A stretch of DNA of 64,000 nucleotides from JAYODW01 sp038116745 (GCA_038116745.1 JAYODW010000003.1:66860-130859), one strand, 5' to 3'. Shown: positions 53,983-63,834, counted from the first letter of the stretch. The notes: generated by a model from the letters alone, not told the origin. A program made the numbers and translations.

Positions 53983-55143
53983 ATGGGACTTTCATCTCAG
54001 GAACTGATCGGACGCGCGCATGAGCTGACGCCGATGCTGGCAAGGAGCGCGCTTGAGACCGAACGGAATCGAGCGCTTCCGGATGCGATCGTCGAAGCGC
54101 TGGTTGATGCGGAACTGCTCGCTACCCTCGTGCCAAAAGTCTACGGCGGGCACGAGCTGCCGGTGTCGACCATGGCTGAAATTGTGCGCGTGCTCAGTTC
54201 GGCGTGTCCCTCGACCGGATGGGTCTCTGCGTTTTACCAGGGGGCCGGCTGGAGGCTGCTTGCTTTTCCTGAGCGGGCGCAGCGCGAGGTGTTCAGTAAG
54301 CCTTACGTCCTTTCCGCCGGACAGGCGGCGCCTTTAATAGAGGCCGTGCGGGTCTCCGGGGGCTATCGGATCTCGGGTCAGACCCCATGGGGTTCGGGTT
54401 CCTCCCACGCGGAGTGGATCTTGTTCATGGGCGCAGTCGAGCAGGCGAACGGAGCGGTGCATCCCCGGATGTTCCTGGTACCACGTACGGAGACGACACT
54501 GGTCGACACCTGGTTTGCGGCCGGTATGCGCGGCACCGCCGGCAATGACCTACGGGTCGACGAGGTGTTCGTGCCGGAGCATCGGTCGACGTCTTTTGTT
54601 GCTGCGCTGAACGGCGAAGCCGAGGGTATGGCGTTGCATCCGAACCCGATGTACCACCGCCCATTTGTGCCGTTTCTATTCTGAGAAGTGGTGCCGGTTC
54701 TGGTAGGCGCACTGCGCGGGGCAGCGGAATCCTTCGTACAGCGCGTTCAAGGCCGGCAAGGGACCATCAGTGGACAGCGCGCAAGGGACAAGCCCGCCTC
54801 GCAGATGCGTCTCGCGCGCGGTCTGGCAGCGGCCGATGCAGCCGAAGTGCTCTTGCAGGCCTACCTGGCGCGGTTTGAGTCCGACGAGCCTGACCAGAGC
54901 ACTGTCGCCAGTCGGGTGGCAATGAAGCTGCAGGCCTCGTTTCTGAGCGATTTCTGCCGCAACGCGGTCAATGAACTGGCGCGTGGTTTTGGCGCGGACG
55001 GCTTTCGGGACGCTAGCCCGCTGCAGAGGTATTTCCGCGATCTGAACATGCTTGCTGTGCATGCTTTTCTGGATATCGAGACGGCCGCGGAAACCGCTGG
55101 ACGGCTGGCTCTGGGACTTCAGCCTGAGGACCCGATTATCTGA
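53983..55143 (+). pseudogene. acyl-CoA dehydrogenase-fold flavin monooxygenase broken by an in-frame TGA
   Basis: Two parts in one frame: 53983-54684 (MGLSSQEL... to PFVPFLF) and the continuation to 55143 (starting EVVPVLVGALRGAAESF), split by TGA at 54682-54684. Together they give about 386 codons, the normal length of HsaA/HpaB-type group D flavin-dependent hydroxylases of the acyl-CoA dehydrogenase fold. The stop lies where relatives have a hydrophobic helix residue. A single base change explains it, so either the gene is dead or the read is in error. Stop readthrough is less likely. A substrate cannot be assigned. Confidence 0.8.
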
Positions 55144-55182
55144 ACAATCGATGGGGGATGCCTTGCGGCATGGCGGTTAAGC

Positions 55183-55258
55183 TGGCGCCCTGAGCAGGAT
55201 TCGAACCTGCGACCTACCGCTTAGGAGGCGGTCGCTCTATCCCCTGAGCTACCAGGGC
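55183..55258 (-). tRNA. tRNA-Arg (anticodon CCT)
   Basis: Minus strand, 76 nt including an encoded CCA (55183-55185). The acceptor stem GCCCTGG pairs with TCAGGGC (one G-U), the D-arm GCTCAGGGGATAGAGC, the anticodon stem ACCGC/GCGGT around the loop CTCCTAA (anticodon CCT, reads AGG), and the T-arm GCAGGTTCGAATCCTGC are all complete. It lies downstream of glnS and oriented with it. Confidence 0.96.
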
Positions 55259-55325
55259 GGAGGGAACACTGGCGCAGTCTAGCAAACCCTGATCTGCGGG
55301 CGAGGGCAGGATAATGACCCGACAG

Positions 55326-56984
55326 TTAGCTGTTCTGCGTCCTGGCCCAGGTATCGCGCAAGGTTGCGGTCCGATTGAACACTCTGCGCTCTGGGCCATC
55401 GTCCTTTGAGTCGCAGCAGAAATACCCCAGACGCTCGAACTGAAACACTTTCTGCCGACTGGTCGCAAGCGCCTGTTCGCCCTGCGCGCCGCTTACCACC
55501 TGTAACGACGCGGGGTTCAGATGCGCCAGGAATTCCTCCGCGCCTCCTGGGTCTGGAACGTCGAAGAGGCGATCGAACAGTCTTACTTCCAGCGGCACTG
55601 CCTGGTTGCACGCCACCCAATGGATGATTCCTTTCACTTTCCGACCGTCGGCAGTCTGGCCATTGGCTGAGTCGGGATCGTAGCTGCAGCGCAGTTCGAT
55701 AATTTCACCTGCGTCATCACGCCGGACTTCGTCGCAGCGAATGACGTAGCCGTAGCGCAGACGAACCTCGCGCCCGGGGGAGAGACGGTGAAACTTTTTC
55801 GAGGGCTCTTCCATGAAGTCGTCGCGCTCAATGAACACTTCCCGGGTTAAGGGAACCTGTCTGGTGCCGAATGCGGGATCCTTGGGGTGGTTGGGGGCAG
55901 AAAGCCACTCTATGTGGCCCGCTGGAAAGTTCTCAATCACGACACGGATGGGGTCAAGTACCGCCATCGCCCGGGGCGCGCTCTGGTCGAGCGCTTCGCG
56001 GACACAGTTTTCCAGTACCGCAAAGTCGATCACGGTCTCTTTTTTGGTGATGCCCACGCGGTCACAGAAATCCCGCAGGGCCGCGGGCGGGTAGCCTCTG
56101 CGTCGCATGCCTTTAATGGTCGGCAGGCGCGGGTCGTCCCACCCGTTGACATGTCCGTCGCGCACCAGCGTGAGCAGCTTGCGTTTGCTGGTCAGGGTGT
56201 AGCTCAGCTCGAGGCGGGCGAATTCAATCTGCTGCGGGTGGCAGGGAACATCGAGCTGCTCGAGAATCCAGTCGTACAGGGGGCGATGGTCCTCGAACTC
56301 CAGTGTGCACAGTGAGTGAGTGATCCCCTCCAGCGCATCAGAAATGCAGTGCGCGTAGTCGTACATCGGATAGACATGCCAATCGCTGCCCGTGCGATGG
56401 TGCGGCTCCCGGCGGATCCTGTACAGCGTGGGGTCGCGCATGTTGATGTTCGGTGCTGCCATATCTATCCGGGCACGCAGCACATAGCGCCCGTCCTCGA
56501 ATTCGCCGGCGCGCATGCGTTCAAACAGCGCCAGGCTTTCCTCGGGCGGGCGATTTCTGTCCGGACTGTTCTGGCCGGGTTCGGTCAGCGAGCCGCGAGC
56601 AGCGCGGATTTCCTCATTCGATGAACTGTCGACATAAGCTTTCCCCGCGCGGATCAGGTCGCAGGCATAGTCAAAAAATTGCGGGAAGTAGTCGGACGCG
56701 TGATAGAGATGACCGGACCAGTCGAAGCCCAGCCAACGGACGTCTTCGGCGATGGCATCCGCGTATTCCACTTTTTCGGTTGACGGGTTGGTGTCATCGA
56801 AGCGGAGGTTGCAACGGCCGGCGTAATCGACAGCGAGACCGAAATTCAGGCAGATCGACTTCGCGTGGCCGATGTGCAGATAGCCATTCGGCTCTGGCGG
56901 GAAGCGTGTCAGCACCCTGCCGTTGTTCTTTTGGGCAGCGATATCGTCGTCGATGATGTGCCTGATGAAATTTGAAGTGCTCAT
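55326..56984 (-). CDS. glnS: glutaminyl-tRNA synthetase
   Basis: 552 aa, the normal bacterial length. Class I signatures: HIGH-type in PPEPNGYLHIGHAKSICL (residues 32-49) and a KMSKS-type motif in LTSKRKL, plus the family-specific DTNPSTEKVEYADAI. It charges tRNA-Gln directly. ATG 56984 begins MSTSNFIRHII; no clear ribosome site. It is a housekeeping gene and its neighbour tRNA-Arg is downstream. The promoter is not evident in the 285 bp before the divergent PilZ gene. Confidence 0.97.
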   Translation of the reverse strand: MSTSNFIRHIIDDDIAAQKNNGRVLTRFPPEPNGYLHIGHAKSICLNFGLAVDYAGRCNLRFDDTNPSTEKVEYADAIAEDVRWLGFDWSGHLYHASDYFPQFFDYACDLIRAGKAYVDSSSNEEIRAARGSLTEPGQNSPDRNRPPEESLALFERMRAGEFEDGRYVLRARIDMAAPNINMRDPTLYRIRREPHHRTGSDWHVYPMYDYAHCISDALEGITHSLCTLEFEDHRPLYDWILEQLDVPCHPQQIEFARLELSYTLTSKRKLLTLVRDGHVNGWDDPRLPTIKGMRRRGYPPAALRDFCDRVGITKKETVIDFAVLENCVREALDQSAPRAMAVLDPIRVVIENFPAGHIEWLSAPNHPKDPAFGTRQVPLTREVFIERDDFMEEPSKKFHRLSPGREVRLRYGYVIRCDEVRRDDAGEIIELRCSYDPDSANGQTADGRKVKGIIHWVACNQAVPLEVRLFDRLFDVPDPGGAEEFLAHLNPASLQVVSGAQGEQALATSRQKVFQFERLGYFCCDSKDDGPERRVFNRTATLRDTWARTQNS

Positions 56985-57272
56985 GTGATGCGCGGTGTTT
57001 TGACGGTACTTTCACTGGCAGCGGAGTGGTCTCCGCGGCCGCAGATTATAGAGAGCTCAGCCCGCACATAGGTGGACAGCGAGTCTTGGCGTTCTTTCGC
57101 TTGGAATCATATGATTAACGTTCGAACTTAGAGTGTTGCGGCACTTTAGGTCGCGGGGATGGAATGAGGCTTCACACGTCTGATCATTTTTGTCTCAAGC
57201 TCCGACCGACTATCCGGGCGAGAAAAAAGCTCTGGTTAACGAGGGTCCTGCAGCGGAAGCGCGCATTGAGTG

Positions 57273-60200
57273 ATGGCTAACGGCAACGATCAACCTCAAG
57301 GTGCGTCCAGACGCAAATTCACGCGCATTCCTGTCAATCTTCCAGGTTACGTGCGGGTCGGCGGGAACACACCCGTGGCCTGCACGGTCCGCGACTATTG
57401 CCCGGGCGGCATGTTCATTGCCCCCGATTCCGGTTCGTTCGCTGATCTGGCAACCCCAGCGAAGGCGGAGCTGCTCTTCGCGCTTATCGTTGATGGAGAA
57501 CAGCGCGACCTGAGTTTGAATCTCATGGTGGTCCGCGCAGCCGATCAGGGCATGGGTGTGTCCTTCGTCGAGCCGGACCCGTTAGTGCTGGAGACTCTGC
57601 GACAGCTTGCGGACAGCGTCAGTCATGCGGATGCCGCGACAGGTAACAGCACGGCTCTCGATGGCACGCTGAGTGGCTTTGCACCGGAACATGCTGCACT
57701 GAGAGAGCCGCTTAAGCAGGCGGTCGAAGCGCCGCTGACAGGTCTTGGCGAGCGCTTTTTCAAGCAGGCCTGCGACGCCCTGTTCGTCGCTGCGAGGGAC
57801 GCGGGGAGTAACGTCGAGGAGCGGCGATTCCTGGATGCCCAACGTCAGATGCTGGCGCTGAGTGCCGGGGTAAAAACGCAGTTCATTCCGGACCTCCAGG
57901 GTGGTGTTGAGATTCTTGGGAATCCTGTCGCGAGGACTGAACAATCCTCGGGTCTGTCGCTGGAGTCCGGCGGACTCTCTCTCATCGATAAGGGTGATTT
58001 CGAGGACTTTTTGGCAATTTCCGAAGCAGCGGCAGAACTGGAGGCCCGGTTCAAAGACGCGTTGTTTGATCTGGGCGCACGGCTATCGCATCTGGCCAAA
58101 CGTGAGGTCACCTTAAGTAATAATCCTCTTGGCCCCAGCGCGCTATGCAATCTGCTGGCTGGATTGTTCAAAGAGCTTGACGCAGACCATCGGGTAAAAA
58201 CGATGGTCTACCGGGAGCTCAAAGGCACGCTCCACGCTGAACTCGGGGCGATTTACGAGCAGCTGAACCGCTTTCTTGCGGGGCAGGGAATACTGCCCGA
58301 TGTCGTCAAAGAGCAGCCTGACTATCGGCCGAGACCGTCAGCTGACGTTGGTTTCGGCGTTTCCGGAAACGCGCGGTCACGTCGACCTGAGGCAAATGCG
58401 TTTGCTGAGGAGGCGCTTGATGACCTCATGCCCGGCCCTGAGAACTATGATGGCAGCGCGGTTCCGGCATCTCTGGAACCGGCTGATTTCGTCGCGCCTT
58501 CCGCCTCTGTCAGGGCGGTGCGGCCGGCCGCGCCTCCAGGGGCACAACCGCTTTCTTCGGGGTCATCGGTGACCGCTGAACCGCCGCTGTCTGAACGTCC
58601 AAGCGCAGCCGCTGAACCGTCAGTGGCAAGCTGGGGCAGGACGCCGGTGAATGCGCTTGCGCGCACTGCGCCCAGAGTCCACTCAGCAGTGCAGGCGCAG
58701 CTTGCGCTGCGGCGTCAGATACGCGAACAGCCGCAGGGTCCCGTTCTGGCTGCAGCTGCAGAATCAAGCCTGGGCGGCGTTAGCGAGGGTGCAGGTCAGC
58801 GCGCCATTGCGCGCGTCTCTGCGGGCTTGCTGAATGTCCAGCGCAACATCGGCGCCGATGCTTCATCTGGCGATGAAGAGCACATAGACAGCCTGGTCCA
58901 GGCGGCGCTCGCGCAGGCAGATCCAGCCGACGAAGCATTGAATGCTGATGATGCCGATGCCATGGAGGTAGTCGGGAACCTGTTCTCCGCGATGATGGAC
59001 GATGAGCTGGTCGCCACGTCTGCCAAAGCGCAGCTCGCCCAGCTTCGGCCGGCTTCGCATCGTGCCGCGCTGCTCGACCCTGAATTCTTCGCCTCCAACC
59101 AGCATCCTGTGCGACAGGTCATCAATCGCGTGTCCCGAGTCCGTGGAGGAAACAGCCCCGAGCAGATCGAACGCCGCGCCCGTGTTCAAGGTCTTCTGGA
59201 ACAGGTGAATAAAGACTTCGTCGACGATGTGCGGGTGTTCGAGCCAGTGTCCGCAGCGCTTGATGCAGTTCTGTTGGAACAGGAAAACGCTTTTCAGGAT
59301 CGCCTGTCAGACATCGTTCGGTCCTGTGATGAACAGCAGCGCATCCTGGATAACCGACGCGTTGTCGGGAATGTTGACGCTCAGGCCGCCGATGCAGAGA
59401 AAGCCGATACCCCGGAAGAGTGGCACAAGTGGCTCGAGCGTGCGGACCGACTCAAGGTCGGCGACCGCGTCATCATCAACGCCAAGAGTCCTCGTGCAAC
59501 TCCCGGGCAGGTGGCCTGGAAGGAAGCGACGGGGAAGCTTTTTGTATTCGTCGATGATGCGGGCAACAAGGCGAGCACGCTGACGCGGCAACAGGTTGCC
59601 ATGTACCTGCGACGCGGCCTCCTGCGCGTTCTTGGCGAGAGTGCCGATGCGCCTGGCGTCGATCGCGCCATGCTGAGTGTTGTTGATCGGGTACATAAGC
59701 AGGTCGAATCCGACGCTACCAAGGATCCGCTGAGCGGTTATCTGGCGCGGCGCTTTTTCGAGGAGGCGGTGGAGAAACATATTCAGGACGCGGACCCCGC
59801 CGCGGGCAAAAATCTCGCGATGTGTTATGTGTCGCTCGAGAATCTGCGCGACGTGAATGACAAGATGAGCGAGTCTGTGGGCGACTCGCTGCTCAAAGAG
59901 TTTGCAGAGGAATTGACGCAGCGACTTGCTGAAGAACCGGTGATCTGTGGCCGACTGAGCGGCTCCATCCTGGCGCTGTTCTGGAAAAGCGGAGGGACGG
60001 CAGCGGCGCACAAGAAGCTGCGCGCCAGCGTCGAGATGCTTCGAGAACTGAGCGTCGGGGTGCCTTATGAGGCTATGGACGAAGGGGAGCTTGCGCACGC
60101 TGAAAGTGAAACTCAGGAAATCGATCATCGGCGGGTCAGTCCCGTTTTTGTGATTGGAATTGCCGGCAGCGAAGATAATGCTGTTGACGCCGAAGGCCTG

Positions 60201-61040
60201 ATCAGCGCTGCTCGAGAGGCTTGTGACCACGCACGCGAGAGCGCCGCGGAGCCTCCCATCCACGTCAGCGGCTCCGAGAGCGAGCAGCGCGCACAACTTG
60301 AGCGCATGGTTGCGTATGCTGATAAAGCGCTGGAGAAAGACCGTCTTACGCTATCCGGCCAGAAGATTTCCAGCCTGACCGACGAACGTCTGCCGCCCGC
60401 ATTGTCGATGACGCTGGGGGCTGTGGATCGGTCGCGGAGAAAGATCCCAGAGAAGCTGATAACCCCGGCGCTGAAACGTTGCAGCCAGCTTGCTGCCTAC
60501 GACCGATGGGCGTTGCATCGTGCGTTTGAGTGGGTGCTGGCGAATGAAGAACTGGCGGAGCGCTACGCCATGTTTGTGCTGCCACTCTCTCGCGCTGCCA
60601 TTGAAAATGAGGAGCTGCCGAACGAACTTATCGGTGAGTTCATGGAGTCACCCGTTCAGCCAGGTCAGGTTTGTTTCAGCCTCCCCGATCAGGCGGTGGT
60701 CGATAACCAGTCTCTGGTTTCGGATCTGGTGGACGCTCTCAAAGCCTATGGCTGTCGTTTCATTCTGGAAGATTTCGGCAGCGGCCACGACAGCTATGAC
60801 TACATCAAGAGCATAGATATCGACTTCGTGGAAATTCGCACAAGCTTCATCGAGGATGCGGACAAGAACCCTAAAGACCTGGCCATGGCGAAATCAATCA
60901 ATGAACTCGCCCATTTCCTGGGGAAGAAAACCATCGGGCGTCAGCATCTGGGTAAAGACCTCGCAGAGACGATGCGGGCGATTGGCATCGACTTCATGCA
61001 CCAGCAAGCCGGACAGGTCGAGATCGTGAAGCGAACATGA
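57273..61040 (+). CDS. PilZ-DUF1631-GGDEF-EAL protein with degenerate catalytic sites
   Basis: About 1255 aa. PilZ domain (10-110): RKFTR (RxxxR) is present while the second motif reads DYCPGG, Cys replacing the usual Ser. DUF1631 region (about 130-830), then a GGDEF fold (about 830-980) whose signature reads GRLSGSILAL, so it cannot be an active cyclase, and an EAL fold (about 1010-1250) lacking the EAL motif but with LEDFGSG. Overall this looks like a c-di-GMP-binding or scaffold protein. ATG 57273 (GTG 57270 also possible). The Ser/Thr kinase gene follows by 9 bp and is probably cotranscribed. Confidence 0.85.
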   Translation: MANGNDQPQGASRRKFTRIPVNLPGYVRVGGNTPVACTVRDYCPGGMFIAPDSGSFADLATPAKAELLFALIVDGEQRDLSLNLMVVRAADQGMGVSFVEPDPLVLETLRQLADSVSHADAATGNSTALDGTLSGFAPEHAALREPLKQAVEAPLTGLGERFFKQACDALFVAARDAGSNVEERRFLDAQRQMLALSAGVKTQFIPDLQGGVEILGNPVARTEQSSGLSLESGGLSLIDKGDFEDFLAISEAAAELEARFKDALFDLGARLSHLAKREVTLSNNPLGPSALCNLLAGLFKELDADHRVKTMVYRELKGTLHAELGAIYEQLNRFLAGQGILPDVVKEQPDYRPRPSADVGFGVSGNARSRRPEANAFAEEALDDLMPGPENYDGSAVPASLEPADFVAPSASVRAVRPAAPPGAQPLSSGSSVTAEPPLSERPSAAAEPSVASWGRTPVNALARTAPRVHSAVQAQLALRRQIREQPQGPVLAAAAESSLGGVSEGAGQRAIARVSAGLLNVQRNIGADASSGDEEHIDSLVQAALAQADPADEALNADDADAMEVVGNLFSAMMDDELVATSAKAQLAQLRPASHRAALLDPEFFASNQHPVRQVINRVSRVRGGNSPEQIERRARVQGLLEQVNKDFVDDVRVFEPVSAALDAVLLEQENAFQDRLSDIVRSCDEQQRILDNRRVVGNVDAQAADAEKADTPEEWHKWLERADRLKVGDRVIINAKSPRATPGQVAWKEATGKLFVFVDDAGNKASTLTRQQVAMYLRRGLLRVLGESADAPGVDRAMLSVVDRVHKQVESDATKDPLSGYLARRFFEEAVEKHIQDADPAAGKNLAMCYVSLENLRDVNDKMSESVGDSLLKEFAEELTQRLAEEPVICGRLSGSILALFWKSGGTAAAHKKLRASVEMLRELSVGVPYEAMDEGELAHAESETQEIDHRRVSPVFVIGIAGSEDNAVDAEGLISAAREACDHARESAAEPPIHVSGSESEQRAQLERMVAYADKALEKDRLTLSGQKISSLTDERLPPALSMTLGAVDRSRRKIPEKLITPALKRCSQLAAYDRWALHRAFEWVLANEELAERYAMFVLPLSRAAIENEELPNELIGEFMESPVQPGQVCFSLPDQAVVDNQSLVSDLVDALKAYGCRFILEDFGSGHDSYDYIKSIDIDFVEIRTSFIEDADKNPKDLAMAKSINELAHFLGKKTIGRQHLGKDLAETMRAIGIDFMHQQAGQVEIVKRT

Positions 61041-61049
61041 GCAAAGAGC

Positions 61050-62336
61050 ATGCTTGATACGCCAGAAAAGATCGGGAAATACGAGATTACCGAGGTCATC
61101 GGCAAAGGCTCGATGGGGGTGGTTTATAAAGGTCACGACAGCTACGTCGATCGCACGGTGGCGATTAAGGTTGCGACCAATGCAGATGCAGATGCAGATG
61201 CCCAGAGCGTGGCCAAGCGACTCTTCATCAACGAGACCCGGTCGGTCGGCCGTCTGGATCACCCCAACATATTGAAAGTCTACGAGGCGGGAGAGGACCA
61301 GGGCCTGCCGTACATGGTGATGGAGTATGTGAGTGGCGGCGATACGCTGCGCGCTTATTGCAAGGCGCCCAAGCTTCTGCCGATCAAGCGCGTCTGTGAA
61401 CTGATTCAGCAGGTCGCTGAGGCGCTCGACTATGCGCATGGGCGTGGTGTTCTGCATCGGGATATCAAACCGGCTAATGTCATGCTCACCGAATCGGGTG
61501 AGGCCAAGCTGGGGGATTTCGGGATCGCGAGGCGGATGGGGGCGGACCAGTCGATCGTGCTGGGATGGTTTGGTTCACCGCTTTACATGTCACCTGAGCA
61601 GGCGCAGGACATGGAGCTGACGGCTCAGTCCGACCTCTTTTCTCTTGGCTCGGTGTTTTACGAAATGCTCACCGGTTCGCCGCCTTTTTCAGCCAAAGGT
61701 CTGTCGAGCCTGATCCAGCGGGTAGTGAACGAAGAGCCGGTTCCGCTGCCGGAGATCCGCCCGGAGGTCACCGAGTCGCTATGGCGCATCGTGAAGAAGA
61801 TGCTGTTCAAGGATCTCGCGGGTCGCTATCAGACAGGTGGCGAGATCGCGCGCGACCTGGGGCGTGTCCTGCGTGAGTTTGAACACTCTGCGACCTTGCT
61901 TACAGATGAGGAGAAGATTCAGCGCCTGCAGCAGGTGACGTTTTTTTCTGCCTTGTCAACGAAGGAGCTCAAGGATGTTCTCAAGGCGGCCGAGTGGCGC
62001 CGCTTTGCGGCTGGTGACCCAATCTACTCAATTGGAGAAAACGACGACGCGTTTTACGTTGTCGTTGATGGCAACGTGGAACTGAGGGAGGGCAGTATTG
62101 TTCTGAACGTTCTGGGGCCTGGCGAGTGCTTTGGCGAGCTTGAGTATCTGGAAGCAACAGCAAGAGCATTTGCAGCGGTGGCTGTTCGCGATGTTGTGTT
62201 GGTCAGAGTTGAGCGCGATTACAAACAGTGGGCGTCGCTACCGGCGCAGGTCAAGCTGAGTAAGACGTTTCAGGAAGTGCTCGTCCGGCGTTTGCGTCTG
62301 GCCTATGTGGAGAAGGCCTCGAACAGCAACAGATAG
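61050..62336 (+). CDS. Ser/Thr protein kinase with C-terminal cyclic-nucleotide-binding domain
   Basis: 428 aa. Hanks kinase: glycine loop GKGSMGVVYKG, Lys40 in VAIK, HRDIKPAN (136-143), DFG (156-158) and APE-like SPEQ, so likely active. Residues about 308-425 form a CRP-type cyclic-nucleotide-binding domain with GPGECFGELEYL and a following ARAFAAV segment that keeps an arginine. No membrane helix or DNA-binding domain. The pairing with the PilZ-DUF1631 gene suggests crosstalk between nucleotide signals and phosphorylation. An in-frame hexamer repeat lies in the beta3-alphaC loop. Confidence 0.88.
   Translation: MLDTPEKIGKYEITEVIGKGSMGVVYKGHDSYVDRTVAIKVATNADADADAQSVAKRLFINETRSVGRLDHPNILKVYEAGEDQGLPYMVMEYVSGGDTLRAYCKAPKLLPIKRVCELIQQVAEALDYAHGRGVLHRDIKPANVMLTESGEAKLGDFGIARRMGADQSIVLGWFGSPLYMSPEQAQDMELTAQSDLFSLGSVFYEMLTGSPPFSAKGLSSLIQRVVNEEPVPLPEIRPEVTESLWRIVKKMLFKDLAGRYQTGGEIARDLGRVLREFEHSATLLTDEEKIQRLQQVTFFSALSTKELKDVLKAAEWRRFAAGDPIYSIGENDDAFYVVVDGNVELREGSIVLNVLGPGECFGELEYLEATARAFAAVAVRDVVLVRVERDYKQWASLPAQVKLSKTFQEVLVRRLRLAYVEKASNSNR
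61181..61201 (+). repeat. TGCAGA hexanucleotide repeat (3.5 units) inside the kinase gene
   Basis: Three and a half tandem copies of TGCAGA encode Asn-(Ala-Asp)3-Ala in the kinase beta3-alphaC loop (residues 44-51). The unit is a multiple of three, so copy changes would alter loop length without a frameshift. Confidence 0.75.
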
Positions 62337-62364
62337 CAGTTCGCTCTGTCGGTTCGTGGGCGGT

Positions 62365-62393
62365 CTGTCGCGGCAGAATTGCGTCAGTTTTTT
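62365..62393 (+). terminator. rho-independent terminator after the kinase gene
   Basis: CTGTCGC, a 9-nt loop and GCGTCAG pair as a seven-position stem with one T-T mismatch, directly followed by TTTTTT. It lies 28 bp after the kinase stop codon and before the end of the convergent dgkA gene. Confidence 0.6.
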
Positions 62394-62398
62394 CCTCG

Positions 62399-62767
62399 TC
62401 AGCTGGCGAAACGCATCCACGCGACTGCGCCCCACACAACAGCCAGCAACACCAGAGCCAGGAATACAGCGGCCGAGCTGAGGTCTTTTGCGCGTCCCGA
62501 GAGTTCGTGGTGCTCGGTGCCGACCCGGTCCGTCAAGGCTTCGATGGCTGAGTTGAAAAGCTCCGTAATCAGAACCAGCAGCAACGTCGCAAGAAGAATG
62601 GCGTATTCCAGGAAGTTGCTGCCTATCACAAATGTCAGGGGCAGCAGGAACACAGTGAGAATGAGCTCCTGGCGGAATGCCTCCTCGTGTCGCCAGCCCG
62701 CCAGCAGGCCCTTCATGGAATAACCAAAGGCCTTTTGGAGACGCTCCAGTCCGTGTGCGGAGTTCAT
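62399..62767 (-). CDS. dgkA: diacylglycerol kinase
   Basis: 122 aa, the usual size of the small prokaryotic DgkA. An N-terminal amphipathic helix, three membrane helices, and the signature ITELFNSAIEALTDR with the conserved Glu and Asn. It phosphorylates diacylglycerol to phosphatidic acid in the inner membrane. ATG 62767 overlaps the TGA of the upstream gene by one base (TGATG). Confidence 0.95.
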   Translation of the reverse strand: MNSAHGLERLQKAFGYSMKGLLAGWRHEEAFRQELILTVFLLPLTFVIGSNFLEYAILLATLLLVLITELFNSAIEALTDRVGTEHHELSGRAKDLSSAAVFLALVLLAVVWGAVAWMRFAS

Positions 62768-63834
62768 CAGAGAGGGCAGCGCAAGAGCATGATTCTTGCT
62801 AAGGATTCTAGGTTGCGGATCACCGCATCGGTGAATTCCTGAGTCGTCAGCGCGCCGCCCAGATCGGCTGTACGCGTGTCAGTGGCGGCAAGCGTTGTGA
62901 TGAGCGCTGCGCGGAGACGCTGACCCTCCTCAAGTAAGCCGCAATGTTCAAGCAACAGGCACGCTGACAGCAGCAGGGCACTGGGATTTGCCTTCCCAGT
63001 GCCTGCGATGTCCGGCGCAGAACCGTGCACTGCTTCGAAAATTGCGACGTCTTTCCCGATATTCGCTCCCGGCGCAAGTCCCAGTCCTCCGATGAGGCCG
63101 GCAATTTCGTCGGAAAGGATATCTCCGAACATGTTGGTTGTAAGGATGACGTCGAACTGCGCCGGGTTAAGCACCAGTTGCATAGCACAGTTATCGACGA
63201 TGCGGTCCTCCAGAAGGATGTTGTGAGCGTATGAACGCCCGACATCGCGGACCGTCTCGAGAAAGAGTCCGGTCAGGGATTTAAGGATATTAGCTTTGTG
63301 TACAACCGTGACCTTCTTGCGGCCGTGCTTCAGGGCATAGTCGAAAGTGAACTCAGCGATGCGTCGGCAGTTTTCCCGGGTCAGGATTCCGGTTGCCTCG
63401 GCGACAGCGTGTGGGTCGTCGCCGATGGCAATGAAGTGCTCGACTCCAACGTAGAAGCCCCCTGTATTTTCTCGGACCAGAACGAGATCGACATCAGGGA
63501 ATTTCCCCTCGGGCAGAAGAGAGCGTCCCGGGCGCAGATTTGCGTACAGCTGGAAGGCCTCTCTGAGGCGGACATTGACTGAGCGATAACCAGAGCCGAT
63601 GGGCGTTGTGAGAGGCCCTTTGGGCGCCAGGCGGGTGCTTTGAATGCTGTCGAGCACAACCTGGGGTAGTGGGTCGCCTAGCTCTTCAGCAGCGGCGGCA
63701 CCTGCGCGACATTCGTGCCATTGGAAAGGAGATCCAAGCGCATCAAGCACACGCAGCGTTGCTGCGGTGATCTCGGGCCCGATGCCGTCTCCAGGGAGCA
63801 GGGTGCATGGGATGGTGCCAGAAGTAATGCTCAC
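62767..63834 (-). CDS. isocitrate/isopropylmalate dehydrogenase family (NAD-IDH-like)
   Basis: 355 aa. Family marks: LLPGDGIGPEI near the start, the phosphate-site loop GSGYRSVNVRLREAFQLYANLRPGRS, the metal-binding NMFGDILSDEIAGLIGGLGLAP and EAVHGSAPDIAG. The substrate loop looks like NAD-dependent isocitrate dehydrogenase rather than LeuB, though homoisocitrate or tartrate enzymes share it. GTG 63834 is used and has no good ribosome site. It is coupled to dgkA by a TGATG overlap. A TATACT-like -10 lies on the minus strand at about 63904-63909 without a clear -35 box. Confidence 0.85.
   Translation of the reverse strand: MSITSGTIPCTLLPGDGIGPEITAATLRVLDALGSPFQWHECRAGAAAAEELGDPLPQVVLDSIQSTRLAPKGPLTTPIGSGYRSVNVRLREAFQLYANLRPGRSLLPEGKFPDVDLVLVRENTGGFYVGVEHFIAIGDDPHAVAEATGILTRENCRRIAEFTFDYALKHGRKKVTVVHKANILKSLTGLFLETVRDVGRSYAHNILLEDRIVDNCAMQLVLNPAQFDVILTTNMFGDILSDEIAGLIGGLGLAPGANIGKDVAIFEAVHGSAPDIAGTGKANPSALLLSACLLLEHCGLLEEGQRLRAALITTLAATDTRTADLGGALTTQEFTDAVIRNLESLARIMLLRCPL

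Noticed and set aside
54682..54684. In-frame TGA as a selenocysteine codon.
   Set aside because: No SECIS-like hairpin is evident right after it, the family does not use selenocysteine there, and the residue sits in a hydrophobic helix.
55144..55182. Hairpin ATGCC-GCAA-GGCAT after the tRNA gene as terminator.
   Set aside because: Only five base pairs and no T-run on the minus strand.
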